A stretch of DNA of 64,000 nucleotides from Morchella semilibera (GCA_009192285.1 WBVU01000003.1:1767973-1831972), one strand, 5' to 3'; counted from the stretch's first letter, positions 25,430 through 39,447 are shown. Made by a program: numbers and translations. Notes: generated from the sequence alone by a model not told the origin.

Positions 25430-28400
25430 ACTTGTTCTTTTTGACGGTTGTCTTTTGATGTTTGAGATTTTCATATTAAACTGTTATCAACTTCTTAAAA
25501 AAATTATTCTTCGTTCATACAACCACGTACACTCTCTCTATCAAATCAGCGTCGTTGTCAAAGCGCACTTTCTTCCGAGTTTCCGAAATTGCAAAAGTTC
25601 TCATTCATCGGCATAAATTGAAAATAATATTAAGGATATGGCAAATTGGGGGGTGGAATGGGTCGGTTTAGTTATTTGAGGCCTTTTTTTGTTCATTTTT
25701 TTTAAATCTTCGCTTTTTGGGCTTTCTTATAAGTCATTTCCTTTGTCGTTTGACGCATTCTGCTTTTGTTGGTTATTCTCGCATCTGCAGCTGTGTGGGC
25801 ATTTGCATATTCTATTTGTTCTACTATCATTTGAGCGGATTTCTTTTTCATTTCTTTCCTCCTTTTTTTTGTTCTATTCCCCTTGATTTCCTTACATCTA
25901 TATACTAAATAGTTTGGCGGATAGTGACGCATCTTTGGATGTCTTCGGGATTAGCTTTGGGAGAAAGAGATGGATGGGATTGGTGGTTATTTCTTGGAGG
26001 GGAGAATTATTATGGGAATGGAGGAAACATTATTGAGCAGATACCAAGCAAGACGTTATACCACAGGCCGGGGGCCAGGGAGCGAAATTGAAAATTCAAG
26101 AACGTCGAAATCATTTTTTTTTCTTTTTAATTCGCTTCTGCTCATGTCTCTTTTTAGTTCTCACACATAATTTTTTCCCCCCTTTCTTTTTTTCTTTTTT
26201 CTTTTTTCTTGCCCTTTCCCACTTGCGCTATTGTAATTTTCTGGGGCCGACAGTAACATCGTCAGCACCGATAAAAGGAGGTCTGCATCTAGAGGCCTTT
26301 TTTTTTATTCCTAATACCCCTAACCTTCTTCTCACCCTACTCTACTCTACCTGCAATACCTACTCTACCGTATCTACCTTATCTCACCTCACCTCACCTC
26401 ACCTCACCCCCTTATCTACTCATTTGAAGGAGAAGCCCCACTTCTTCATCTGTATCTATATAGTACGTACGATTGATGATGGCAAACCAACCACCTCTTT
26501 CTCTTTCTCTCCCTCTACTTTCTTTTCCTTCTCCATGCGACGCTGGAACGTAGTCATAATTAGCGAGACGGAGCAGAAGGTGGGGCCTAGAAGAGCCAAA
26601 GGGGGGGGGGGGGGTAGCTGGCGGCGTTTGGGCAGGCGGCGAGCGGCTAGCTCCTCATCCAGCTCCTTGTCCGCCGTTTATCCCTTGCACGCGGCTATAT
26701 CCACTTCTTTTTTTTTCCTCTTAAACAGAATCGTAGCTCTACATATCTCAAACAAACAGACAAAAATTTCATGACGGGGAAGACTGGTTCTTCTTTTTCT
26801 TTGCATGACTATGAAAATATAGCTCTTCTACATAATAGGTACATGGCCGTCATGAATGTGGTTAAGCTGTTTTTGGTGTTGTCTTTGTTTTGGTTTTTGG
26901 TTTGGATTTTTCGTCCGAGATGATGCATGCATTGGGAAGGTCTGCCTATCTGCCTGCCTGCCTGCCTGGCCGGATATGGGGAGAAGGGGGGATGTCTGGT
27001 GATGGGGGAAAGAAGGGAAGGGGGAGCTGCATGAGGAGGGAGAAAAGGGTTTGTACCTACTGTAGGTAAGTATATATAAATTCTGCTGTGTCTGGGAATG
27101 CAACGACATACTACCCAGTACCTAACATCGACCACTCACCAAGTAAGTACTACGGCCTGTATTATACTGCTAATACTGCGCTGCTACATGCTCCCAAACG
27201 TCTTGGAGCAACAACGAGCTGCACCAACTGCACGCTGTGCAAGGGACAAACTAGTTTAGTCATGAGTTACATGCTTTGATGCAGGTAATTAAGTAGTTGG
27301 TGAGTTGGATGTATCAGCAATCTTGATTAAATGTGAGGCGGTCTACCTGCGTTCTCACATATGCCTGACGGATTGGTGCACAAGCTGGATCTTGTCTGAA
27401 TGAACAATTGATGGAAGGTCGGGAGAAGCGTGGGATGTTGCTACCTACTGGGTGGGAATGTGCAGCGGTTGAACTTCATCTTCATGCACGTACAGTAGTA
27501 GGCTAGGGTGGTATACATGCCTGCCAGCCATGATGGATGTTGCAGAAAATCCTTTTTGGTGAGGATTTATAGTTGAGTTTATTTTTATTATTTTTTATTT
27601 TTTTTCCTTTGTTGCTTTTTGGTTCTTCGAATCTCACTGTTTCCAAGACCCAGATACCGGGCCCTGACTGGTTGGGAGAGATTTGCTTTTTGTTCGTATT
27701 CATTTCGTTTTTAATTTTTTTTTTTTTTTTTTTCGTTTTTCGTTTTTTCCCTTCTGGTTTTGCGGTTGTTTCGTAGCGCACATATATCAGCTGATTGTGA
27801 CACCGACACTGGATGATATCAAAACATGTAGATAGCCTGAAAACTATATGTTTTTCGTTAACTACTTGGTAAATGCGATGTAGTGGACATGTCTGCACAT
27901 ACCTACAAAAGTTTCGCTGAGTACTAGGTTGGTACATACATATAGGCTATGTAGCACAATACCACAATTGCGGTCCATAGTGACATGGAAAGATTGCACT
28001 TAAGATACGTAGGTATAGCTATCCAGAAGAGTCCAACCTCTAGTAGACCTGCCTGGACGACCACTGCGGTGTTACAAGCGGGCGTTGTAGATATATGAAC
28101 CGCTGTCGTCAACATAATCTCGTGGACATCAACGAGAACGGGGCCCAACTAGCCAACGCCGACTAGACAAGGAATAGGTAATCCCGTTGTGAACCTGAAA
28201 CCTTTCTGTTGTGCATAAAGTACGTGGTTGTTGGCCTTAGGTGAGTGGGTGGGTGAGTAGAAGTCAGAGAAGGCTGCTAGATTCTGCTAGCCTTGTGCGC
28301 ACAACGGCGAGATCTGGACCAATTGTTAGAGCTGGATCCTCACTGTATGTAGGTTTTTCCCGAAACCCCAGAATCGTCACTACGGTTCCCCCCCCCCCCC

Positions 28401-31400
28401 CTCTTATTTTGGGATTTTTGTCCCAGGAGGTCTGCATACTTTATCAATATCAAAAAATGCACAGTACGCATGTCGCCTCACTATTGGGATCCCGAGGGCG
28501 GGGGGTACAACCCCGGCGTACTGCTTCCTTCCGTCGGAAGATGTCGATCTCCATTCATCCATTTCACCCTCCGCACTCCTGTGACATACCATACCATTCC
28601 GAAACAAAACGTTCAGATGCAGTTCGGCAATGTTAGATTAGACGTCACATCCGCCCCACAATAGATCATAGAGATTGTCTAGAGATCAAATACATATAGA
28701 ACGCCAACGCTGTGTGGGTGGAAAATAAACCTCCCGTGGTTGCTACAGACGCAGCTGGTGGAGAGATAGGTGTCCGCCCTGTTTCGTTATATATACTTAT
28801 GCCTGTCAATACATGCACCGTTCCGGGCTCGCTTTGGGATAGACGCCGGCCGGATTCTCCGAGGCTGTTGGGATCGTTCCAGCAGAGGGGACAGGACAGG
28901 ACGTTCACGGCCGTAGGTCGATCTGGTCCGTATTAATCTAGCCCACGAGGATTTGATCCGACATATGAAGAAGATATAGGGCTAGCATACAAAAAATATC
29001 TTGGCCCTTAAGCAGATCAGCAGAACAACTATTTGTAGGGCTCAATCCACTTGAGGGCTACTCTGTCGGGAGATCTGTTACCGCCCATCCCCTACTCTAA
29101 ACGTGTGTGCGTTATATAAAAGGGTCACCAATATCCGGCCGAGTGGTTATATAATGTGGGTTACATATCATGTGTTGAATTTCTAAATTGGGACGCCGAT
29201 CTTAGCTAGGGGGGTTAATAATCAATCACTCTCAGGAGACTTGGCGAAGTTGAATATGATCCCTCTGATTTTTCCCAAATGCCATTATTTTTTTGGCTCT
29301 TGTACGCGAGCGGAATGTCGAGGCAGGGTGTTGAGGTTGTGGGAGATCATGAAAAGTCACTCGTGTCTGTCAATCTGTTGACTATCCACAGGCTGTAGGC
29401 GACCTGTTTGGTCAAGGTACTTGAGTAGAGCGTCCCACTTCCTTTGTTTAAGTTACTGCCACCGTCTGGCCTAACGTCTAGCGCGAGCTAGGGTGGCTTG
29501 AGCTCTGGGCTCGAGCTTTCGACTCGTTAGACCGAGCCCGCCTGGGATTTCTCCCAAAGCTCTAGTTTGGGCCGGACCTAAATGGATATACATTCAGCTG
29601 AGTATGAGGTACCATGGAAGTTATGAACAGGGGATATTTAGGCTATTACTCGCCTTTACCAATTGTATATTTCAGTGGTCTAGAATTTTTCGTTGTGGCA
29701 AATCCCGTATCTTTCATTTTTACATCTGACAGAAGGATTTCTTGCTCCTTTGATCATTGACCACTGTCCCGGGTTATTTTGCGAGCCTTCATCAAAAGGT
29801 TGGGTTTTATGAGCCCCAGTATCCCTCATGGATCACACAGAGTTTAATTTTAGTACCCACTTACTAGGGTAGAACCAGAGTGCACTTGTCAAGGACAATA
29901 GGAGTTATCCCATTTCAGTCACTAGCGTTTCTGTTTCTTTTACTGGCAAGCAAGCGCGGGGATTCCTGTTCAAGAGATAATTTAAGATCAGTTTTAGCGG
30001 TAGGGAAAGAACATACGGTTCCCTGGAGCCAATATCAGTAATCACCCTTCAAACCATTTGTCGATTGTCTTCAGCAGATGGATTGTTATTCCTAAGGTAC
30101 GCTTACCCCAACAACAATAATATAAAGGCCCAAAGCATTCATATAGTACTACACCACAATTCATACCAAAGGATGTACAATAGGTTCAGATTGTGATGAG
30201 TTCTCTTTAATTTGACATAGGTGAGGCATTTATTAAAACAAAGCGCTATGTCCGAGGCTATCCGTCGGATCTAGTGTGTGTATCTGATGTTAAGGTATTT
30301 GTTAGTAGTCTATACGTGATCTTTCATCATGAAGAATCACTCGGAACGGAAAGACGTAGCATCGATAAAGTAATGTATTTTGTCGTAGGTGGGGCGGGTT
30401 CTACAGTTACCAGGCTTCCTAATACCAGTTAGAATCGGTGTTTTTTTTTGTTTTTGTTTTTGTTTTTACTTGATTCAAAGTTTTGAGCCAGCCGAGGGGA
30501 CCTTACGCATCTATGGTATCTGGACATGATCTACATATCCGAGAGTGTTTTGATATTATAACTCATCCAGTAGGGGGTACTGAATCGTTTTGGAATAGAG
30601 GGACGTTGAATTCAATATGTTACTTTTGCTCTAGGGGTTTCCAAAAGTTGTAGATACCTACAGAGTACATGGTCAAACAAAAGCTCCATCTGCAGTAAGG
30701 GGAATAAGCATACCTCGGCTTATGTGATGAGAAATGAGACCTATTTCTAGTATCAAGAACAACCTTGTTGCCGCCAGCCCCGGTATAACACTGTCATGGC
30801 ATCAGCAACTCTAGGGAAGGTAGCTAGCATAGCTAACTATAAGCATCTGAGGAGTAGAAAGAGGTTAATACCTAGTTGAATCTGGTGGAAGAAAGGTCTA
30901 AAGATGGGTGCATCATGGCGTATGAGTGCATCATGTCATATAGGTGAGGTAAGAGGTAGTCTGTGGCCCGGACGAAACTACATGTATGTACATAACTTGA
31001 TATGCACGTGATAAACCTAGCCATTCTAAAATCTAATTGGTCAATGCAGGTACATGTACATACTTACATGTACGTGTCCTGATTTTTGTAAGAATGTACC
31101 GAGGGTGTCGGAAAGTGGAGCACACTCAGTGATTTCATAATTACGGGGATTCATTTCCACACAAGGATATTCGAGGCAAATATCCAGGTACTCTCATGGT
31201 GACAAAATTAAAAGGAAAAGGAAGTCTGCCACCAATGCTTTTCTGGGTCCTTTACTACATGTTTTTGCTGCCGAATTGGCTTCTTGCCTGGAAGTAGATA
31301 TTTCCATTCAAATACCACTAAGATGTGTGTTTAGGCATGGCAGAGAAGTTGTGTAATTTACATGTATTTGAACTTTGGCGTTGTCAAAATGTGCAACACT

Positions 31401-31669
31401 CCCCGACGCCGGGTGTAGTCGCTGCATCTTTTGCAACGACAATTCATTTGGAGTATGTGTTCTACCATAATCCCAATTGAAAGTTAGACCAAACAAGCTC
31501 AGTCAGTTTAGAGATAAAAGTATCAATTAATATGATCTAATATGCATATAAAATCCGGGTAATCATTCCACAATCTCATATCTCTAGCCTAAGTTAAATA
31601 CGCACAACAAGCAAATACTAATGTACTAGTCCATCATCTATACCAATAAAGAGAGATACAAAAAAAAGG
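25430..31669. other. Gene-poor interval (6.2 kb)
   Basis: No supported gene. 25430-26760 is T/CT-rich (cyclin 3' UTR side). Between about 28940 and 31300 no frame of 60 codons exists in any of six frames, suggesting decayed, mutated sequence. TACATGTA copies lie at about 30979, 31051, 31066 and 31361. GTTTTT microsatellite near 30447-30470. Confidence 0.55.
26383..26408 (+). repeat. CTCAC pentanucleotide repeat
   Basis: Five CTCAC units in tandem inside a CT-rich stretch. Simple repeat. Confidence 0.85.
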
Positions 31670-34600
31670 TCAACTCTTTTTTGCGGAAGCTCTATTCTCC
31701 CACCCGTTCATACTTCTTCGGATCCCTAGCGTTCTCTTCTTTGGGGGACCCGATTCTCCCGCAGCCCGCAACCTGTCGACAGTGGTCATCTTCGTAGCTA
31801 GTCTCTGTTCCGTCGTTACTACTGAAGAAAATCCAGCCGCAGATCTAAACCCAGAAGACGAAGAACCAGCAGTAGCTACAGTAGGTTCAAAAGCATCAGG
31901 TGCTTCAGCAGCTACCTCTTTGATACTTTTATAAAACTCCTTAAATATAGGGCTACTTGGGATCTCTAGATCGGGGCTTTTCTTCTTTCCATCCTCTACT
32001 CTGACAGGAGAACTACTCAATAGAACCACATCGCCCCTAGGCGGTCTAACAGGAAATTTAGGCTGCGGCAGTATCTCCATCTGTTCTTTCAGGCTCAACT
32101 TTAATCCTGCTTTTCGACTCTGTCTCATTACTTCCGTCGCTGTCGCCTCTTTCTCCTTCTGTGGCGGCGGCGGCGGCTTGGGAGCAAAATAAGACATGAG
32201 GCTTCCCTGACTTGCAGGACGTCTAGTCGACCTTGAGACTACGGTAGACTTCTTCTCGACAACTACTTTCTTTTCGGCAACAGTAGTAGTAGTAGTAGCA
32301 GAGGTAGCTAGCATAACCTCGTGTCGCGCCTTCTTCTCTACTCGCTCCTTATCAGCTTCACACATGAGACGGTTCTGTTTTAGCGCCTTCATGTGCGAGC
32401 CAGCGCTTTTGAAGCCTGCAGCTAACCTTTCAGCTGTAGCCGCACCCGCAGCAAGCCTCTCGGCTGTAGTCATTTTTCCTTTGAGACGCTGCTCCGTGGT
32501 TAGGAGTCCTCCGAAGCCCCCTCCATCACGGTTCCATCCCACTGCTGCTACTTGCCCACCAAGGTTGTAGACGCCCCCCGGGGTGTCTTCGGCCCTACGC
32601 CGTTTACGGCTTCGCCAGTCGCCCTCTAGGTCCTCGGCAGCCTCTTCAAGCTCTTCCCATTCCTCTTTTTCAGGAATTTGGTCGTCGAGTAGTGACTCCA
32701 AACCTGCTGTTTGTATGGATTTGTTGATAACGGACTCACTTGGGCAGGTACGGCCGAGAATTTGGAGAATGCTCTGAACCGAGGAGAAGCGTAAAGAAGG
32801 TGCACGCTTATCTAATAATCTTTTGAGGGACGATGGTGTAAGGAATGGGCATGGTGTCGTTTTTTCTTCAATGGCTTCAATTAGTACATTCGAGTGATAA
32901 TCTATGATTGATCAGTTACCTTTCGACGAGTTGCGCCGGGGACATGACATGTACAGTAGACCCTGCGCACGTGTCATAGCAACATAGAGGAGTCGGCGCT
33001 CTTCATCTGTATCATCTGCTCTCGAGTGCGGAATCGAACCCTGATAGACCGCTGGGATGAACACGACGGGCCATTCAAGCCCCTTCGCAGCGTGGATGGT
33101 TGATATCGTGACCTGGCCCACATCCCCCCTCTCCTCATTCTCAGGCACCTCACTCAGCGCCGTGTTTGACAGGAAGCGTTCTAGTACAGCCTGTAGGCCC
33201 GTCGCAATGGTATCAATTTGAGGAACCCCATCAATGAGGGGCAGTGCGTCTTCATCTATGTCGTTCACCAACATGTCCCGTGCCTGTGTTAGCAACTCTG
33301 TGATGTTTGACCAACGTCCTTCCCAGTCTTCAGGGTAATGTCTGACGAGGTGCTCCTCGTATGCTAGCTTGCGGAGGAGATGCTCGATGATATCAACGAG
33401 CGTTCTCTCGTCGCCTGGTACCTTTTCCTGGCTCAGCATTCGCTGTGTAGACAATATAAGACCAACAAAGTCGCCCAGACCATTGTCAGCGACTTTGCTA
33501 ACCTTGAGATCCCGCCAGCCCCCGCTGACACCAGACTTGATAATATCCCAGAGACTTTTGCCCCTCTTTTCTGCTTCATCAAGAAGCGCCTTGATCGTAG
33601 CATCCCCAACCTTACGTGACGGGACATTTACAATGCGTGCTACGGCGTCGCTATTCAGTGGGTTATGTATGACCCGCAGATAGTCCAACAGCGTCTTAAT
33701 CTCTACGCGGTCATAAAACTTGAGCCCCCCTACCATCTTATAAGCCATCCCCGCCCTCACAAAGGATGTCTCAACCAATCTAGTCAAACTCGCACTTCTC
33801 ACTAACACCGCTATATCTCCCAACCCTATCATATTTCCTGAGAGGGCACGAATACGTGAAATTTCACTAACGATCCACGCCGCCTCTTTCTCTGCATTCG
33901 GGAGCTCTCGAAGGACTGGCCGTGTCCCGACCGCACGTGTAGGTGTAAGGGGCTTCTGCGGTCGCGACTCATCCTGCTGTATCACCTCCAGCGCAGCCAA
34001 GAGAATCGACGCGGAGCTCCGGTAGTTCTCCTCTAAGTGCACAACGAGCGTGTCTGGGTAGACACGCAGCATACGTGTGAGATTGCGAGTCTCGGCGGCC
34101 CGGAACCCGTAGATAGATTGATCCGGGTCGCCGACAATGGTGATGCAGTTCTTCTTGGAAGCCAGCAGACGCATAAGTTCGAACTGTACAAGGTTTGTGT
34201 CTTGGAACTCGTCGATCAGGACTGCTTCGACATTGCCTACACATTCTGGGTGTTCTTTTAATAGCTCCAGGCACTTAAGCAGTAGGTCGTCGTAGTCTAG
34301 CAGATTCGATGCCTCAAGCCCTGATGCATAGTCTTGAAATATCTCTACAAACTCTCCCGTTGATATGCCCTCCTCTTTCTTTTGCGTATTCCCCTGTGTT
34401 AATTGTGTCCCCAGTGCCCTGGCAGGCGCATTCGCAGCAGGAACACTATTTCGTGCCTTAAAATGACTTATCCTGCTTCTTACCGCCTTCGCGTCCGTGA
34501 TAGGCAGTCCTTTCTTTTTAAGTACTCTCTTTATAATGCCAATGCTATCACCATTGTCTGCGATTGCCCAGCCGCTACGTAGCTCCAATAAGTGCCCGTA

Positions 34601-35044
34601 TCGGATTAGGTACCGCCGAGCAATGCTGTGGAAGGTACCAAGAACAAGCTTGCTCTCAACACCATCGCCAACCAGCTGAGAAATACGGCCCTTCATCTCG
34701 CGGGCGGCCTTAACAGTGAATGTTGCCACAATCACATTCTGTGGAGCGAAGCTCTGGGCGGGAGAGAGCAGGTAAGCGACGCGGGATGTCAGCGTGCGTG
34801 TTTTTCCAGATCCAGCTATATACAAAAGCCCTATTAGCTACATATATAGCGGCCAACAAATGGTGGGGGCATAGGATATCAGACGAGGGGCGAGTATCTG
34901 GACCACCGGTGCGGGACTGGTGACAGCAATTGATTGTGCAGTATTCAGACCCGCGAGTATTGGATCTTGTTTCCCCTCCACTCCTGACACAAAGTATTTA
35001 GAAGCCATATCTCGGGTCTTCAATGTGCGGTTGTGCTGCTTCAT
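31670..35044 (-). CDS. SRS2: ATP-dependent DNA helicase Srs2 (UvrD/PcrA-type)
   Basis: 3'-5' superfamily 1A helicase that strips Rad51 filaments to limit recombination during replication. Exons 35044-34885, 34815-32920, 32874-31670 give 1086 residues. All SF1 motifs are present: Walker A APPGSGKT, which is built across the first splice junction; TFTVKAAREM (Ia); DEFQDTN (II); IVGDPDQSIYGFRAA (III); LEENYRSS (IV); TIHAAKGLEW (V); ERRLLYVAMTRA (VI). The N-terminal ILAGLNTAQSIAVTSPAP is the Q-motif region. The C-terminal about 400 residues are non-conserved, with QGSLMSYF fitting the PCNA-interacting consensus QxxLxxYF and two copies of a TTEQRL..KMTT.(E/D)RL element near the two ends of this tail. 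The second intron is only 45 nt. Start ATG at 35044; a second in-frame Met twelve codons on (MASKYF) is an alternative. Assignment is secure at the family level and likely at the Srs2 level. Confidence 0.9.
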
Positions 35045-35391
35045 GGTGAGTGATGTGTGGTGATGGTCGCGAGGTTTGTCGAGGAGACGCGTCGGCCTTG
35101 GCTAAGGTAGTCCATATCACGTGTCCACTATAAAGTACATACCCCCAGGACATAACGAAGTTAGACTAGGGCCTAGGGTTATATGTTAAACTGTAGCAAA
35201 GCTGGTGATCTTTCCAGCAATCACTTGCAATAACCCGAACACCTGCGGACCTATGTATGTATGTACATCATAAGGTGAAAATTATAGAAACTACAATACA
35301 AAGCATGAAGTAATAAAAAAGAAGAAATGCTATCCAACGCCGTTAATTCAGAGAACTCCGCTGTCACCAGAAATATTCTAAACAGCACAAC

Positions 35392-36066
35392 CTACCTCAT
35401 GGCGCACTCCAAACAGCACCTTCCATCATCCCTCGCGATTGAGCATGCACCGTCACAAACCCTCCTACCACACCTAACACACAGTCCTTCGTCTTCCGCA
35501 CACCCATCCATGAGCTTATCACAATCCTCACAAATCACCACGGGGGCCTGCAAAAACTTAAACCCGCCCGAACCCCTCTGTGGTTGCAGTGCTGCAAAGG
35601 CGTTACGTGGTTTCTGCCCGGTCTGGGTCTTAGGTGGTGGGGGAGCGAATTGCTGGATGGACTGCACAGATTGGGCCTGTAGCGGTGCGGGGTGAGAATG
35701 TGAGGATTGCGAGGATTGCGCGGACTGCGCGGAGAAGAGCTTTTGAAGTGTATATTCTGGGCCCATCATTCGTGTCAGTTAAACAACTCATTCACAAGTT
35801 CCAGTGGTCCGGTGACCGTGAGTCGTGGGCAACTGACGATAAATCTCTTCCTCCTTCGGCTTATTCCTCCACCGCTTCATCGTACGCCCGTTCCCTTGAA
35901 ACTCATGTATCTGATTTTGAATCATTCCTCCCTGTCCTATACCCCCAGACCCAGGCCCGAGATCGTCACCAAAATCGCGCTTCCTCTTCGAATTCCCAAC
36001 GATTGCGAGGCCGCTCTGCGTCTGCATTTGCGTAATCGCTGTTGTGGCAAACAGTGACGAGGCCAT
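35392..36066 (-). CDS. Small Cys-rich protein with C-terminal zinc-ribbon-like cluster
   Basis: Two exons, 36066-35817 and 35756-35392, 204 residues. The GTG further upstream is not needed: the first ATG in good context (MASSLF) is at 36066. The N-terminal half is basic and disordered with a nuclear-localisation-like SKRKRDFGDD and NGRTMKRWRNKPKEEE, then EYTLQKLFSAQSAQ spanning the splice junction, then a Ser/Gln/Pro linker. The last 50 residues carry ten Cys (CEDC, DGC, LCVRC, VC, GAC, CCLEC), spaced so as to bind two zinc ions. I do not recognise a named family with certainty. It lies tandem to SRS2, about 350 bp from that gene's start, so shared roles in genome maintenance can be suspected but not shown. 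Confidence 0.75.
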
Positions 36067-39000
36067 ATTGGTTTGGTTGTATCTCACACGACAGGCAAAG
36101 AAATTTCCGGTGGGAAATTTGGAATTTTCAACTGGTGGTCAATGATCGTGTAAAGTATAAGTCACGACGCGTTGAGGTGATCTGAAGAATACATTAGTCT
36201 AAGTTGGCTGCATCCCTTTCACGCAGTGTGGTGGCTGAGAGGCAAATACACACGGTGGCGCGAGACGAACTCTCCTAGGTAAGTATGGTCGTTGTTCCTA
36301 AAATAGGCAGGTCACGGACGGCTCCCGGATCTACTCTAACACGCACCTTATTGTAAACGCGTAAGCCCTAGAGGAATACATCCATGCACGAACGATCATG
36401 ACTGGAGAAAGCTGGATTCTTCAAACGAGAGACAGAAAAGAGAGACAAAGGACAAGTCAAAGTCATATGCTAACTCTGTAGGTACACAAATAACCTCTTA
36501 ATCTACCTCGCTCCCTCGAGAGCCAAGTAAACCCAAAACCCTAACCTTCTTTACCTACGTGTCCGAAAATTCTTGATCATGATCGACCATTACGCGTTTC
36601 GGATGATGAGGCTCAATGGGGTGCTTGAGATTGGCATCATGTGCGAGGGCATACCTTCTCCATGGGGTAATTGTCTTGCACTTACGCCAAGTATCAAGTT
36701 GTCTGATAATCGGGCACTGGGGGCTATCAATTCGAGCTCTTTCTCAATCTGTTTCGACTTTATGTATCCTGGTTATGGGGTTCCGGAATTCCTGAAAATC
36801 AGTGATGACTGATAGATTACGATTGTAGCCAAAGTGGGGGATGGGGATGGGACATGGATATTGACGCAGCTCACCTCAGATTGGTCGGTTCACCTTGGGT
36901 TAGGGCTTCCGTTCCAAGCTGTCACTTATGCATCCACGGGGTAATGCTGCCCGGTGGTGTGTGGGCGCGCGAAGTGTCGCGGAGTGTCTAAGTTATGCAT
37001 TCTGAAGTAGGTACCTACGTTGAGCTGGATCGTAGAGCCGTGAAAAGCCCTAGAAGACAGCAGTTGACAACCGAATTGACAACGGAGGCGACTCCGGCCT
37101 GTGTCATTGGTCAGAACGCATTACTAAATGCTGCTTCTACTTTAGAGTAGACAAGGGCGTGTTACAAACCTAACCCAACTACCCTAGTTCAGAGCCTCAG
37201 TTAATGGGGTGGATTCCTGAATCCCAAACAGTCGGGACAGTCAGTATTACGTCTCACCTGCTACCTACATGTAAGTACTACAGAGTACGAGTACATACGA
37301 AAAAACCAAAATCAAGACTCACAGTAGGAGAATGGGTAGTTGCCATAGGTAGCAGGTACGCAAGAAGCATGCGAACTCAGATCTAAGTAGTATTCTAGAG
37401 GCGGGGGGAACTCCGTCAAGATAAACAATCAAGGCCGTGGCTTAGGCTTTCCCTAAACGAAGCAGCTAGGGAAGAAGATCTATCATCACCTGGTCGTTAA
37501 TATCACATCACAAAACCGAATTCGATGCTGGACTTTTTTAAAGCATGAAACTCACGGGCCTTCCTGCATTCTTGATACCTTATGTACGAGTCAGTCACAA
37601 ATCGACAATCACAACTTGGTTAGTAAGTACTTACACAGCAGCTGCAGAAGGGACGCGTGGATACTGTAACCGGCAGCCAGCAACCACGTATTTTAAACGT
37701 GTCGGGAAATCATCAAACGCGCGGGCCAATGACTGTCGATCTTGGCATAATAAGCGAAAGGCTTAGTAAGTAGAAAAAGGGACTTGGAAGTCCTGATTAC
37801 CCCTGCCGCGCGTCTTGGGAGGGTTGCGTATGCAGCTCAAAACAGAAAGATAGGGTCCGACGGATTTGACCACAGGATTTTTCTCCTCTCTGCACTTCTA
37901 GTCTAGGGTGGGCACCGGTGTAGGTGTAGATGATACCAAGTAAAATTGCTAGGGTTGCGTCTTGAGCTGCGTGTACTGCCTCTGTCTGTGGTGGCACTGC
38001 ACTGTTTTTGGAAGAGAGGGAAGAGTAAGAGTCTGCCTCCTTCTTGTACGTTCCGCTCTCAAGGCTGTCTGTAGAATGTTTTATCCCAGTTCGCATCGCC
38101 GCAATTCTCAATCACAAAATTAAAAAGCCTCTCACGCCCAGCTCCGCCCGTCACTCATAGTATACTGTTTTTTTTTTCGTTTCCCCATTCCTTGAACCAG
38201 GCTATTCCTCAAAAGTTCGCTTCCGTCTTTTTTTGGACAACCTGTCGGACGGTTTCATCTAGATCTACTGGGGTTATTTTTTGCCCTTTTGATTTTCTCT
38301 TTCCGCGGTTGTCACTTCTCACACACCCACTCTCATCACTTACATGTGTAATCTATTATTCGTCGTACCCTACGTACCCACTTGAAGGGGGTTAGTTACT
38401 TTCTCGACACCTTCAATACATTCTCCCGATATTCACATTCTCTAATTATAAAGCCACCCTCTCTCTTCATTTTTTTAAGCCCTAATTTCCTGGGCTCGTA
38501 CAGAAGTAAGTAGAAGAGCAACTGCGAAGCCGTCGCCTCGAGGGTTTGTTTCGTGCGCGCGTTCGGCTAGGCAGAATAGGTTGGCAAGTAGGTCAGGTCA
38601 GGGTTGTAGGAAAAGAAGGTCGAGCTGCGTAAGCCTCTCTTGCGCTACTCTAGAAACCTTTCACCCCCCCCCCCCAGCCCAAGCCCCCCAAAAAAGAACG
38701 TCGACTCCCCCATCCATCATCCTTTCCTGTCGGCGCGAAACCTACAAACCCTACCACATACATACCCTTCATTACACACCCACGGGCCATCTATACGAAA
38801 GGGAAATCCCCACCCTCCATCACCACCACCGCCTCTACCACTGCCATCGATAATCTGGACCCCCATACCATACTAGTCCCATTCATCCTCCCCTCAGCCC
38901 ACGGCGACAACTACATACTCCATCCCTTCGACTAGAATACCTCAGTCGTCGTCTATCACTCGATCCATTTATCTGACATCTAGCTATCGATACTCCTCGG

Positions 39001-39447
39001 TTGTTGGTTTTGGTTTTGTGCGTGTGTTTTGTGTGTGTGTGTGTTGAGTAGTGTAGAGTGTTGAGTGCAGCGTAGTTGCTTCTTTGGAATACTCCACTCC
39101 TACGCCTCCACTCGATCACTTACCCACTCCTGTTGTGGTTCTGCCTGCCTGCTCCTGTTTGGGTCCTGCAACACCCACTCGATCACTTCCCCCAACCCAG
39201 CGGCAGCCAACCCCGTCACCTGTCGTCGTCATATTGATTGTGTAAGTCAAGTGAAGACTAACAGCCTTTGAGCCTTCTTCTCTTCACAACCATCCAGCAG
39301 TGACAACAACACCATCCTTCCACTCATTAGCAGTGCAATAATATAGCAACGAACTCCTCACACTCTTCGAGAGAGAAGAGAGAGAGAGAACAATCGACCT
39401 GCCGCTCGCCATCTACTCACTACCCTCGTTAAACTCAATAAAAAAAA
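36067..39447. other. Intergenic 3.4 kb between divergent genes
   Basis: Holds the promoters of the Cys-rich gene (-) and PNG1 (+). No supported gene; a 77-codon frame at 36579-36812 lacks codon bias. TACATGTA at 37267. From 38180 on, the + strand is pyrimidine-rich with CA/GT microsatellite at 39020-39045, consistent with a PNG1 leader. Confidence 0.5.

Noticed and set aside
26088-26774. 228-codon open frame (+)
   Set aside because: Pyrimidine-rich, mostly Phe/Ser/Leu homopolymer runs and microsatellites; no domain or codon bias. Typical of a T-rich UTR or spacer.
36579-36812. 77-codon frame (+)
   Set aside because: Has an ATG and mixed composition but no codon bias, splice signal, promoter or recognised family.
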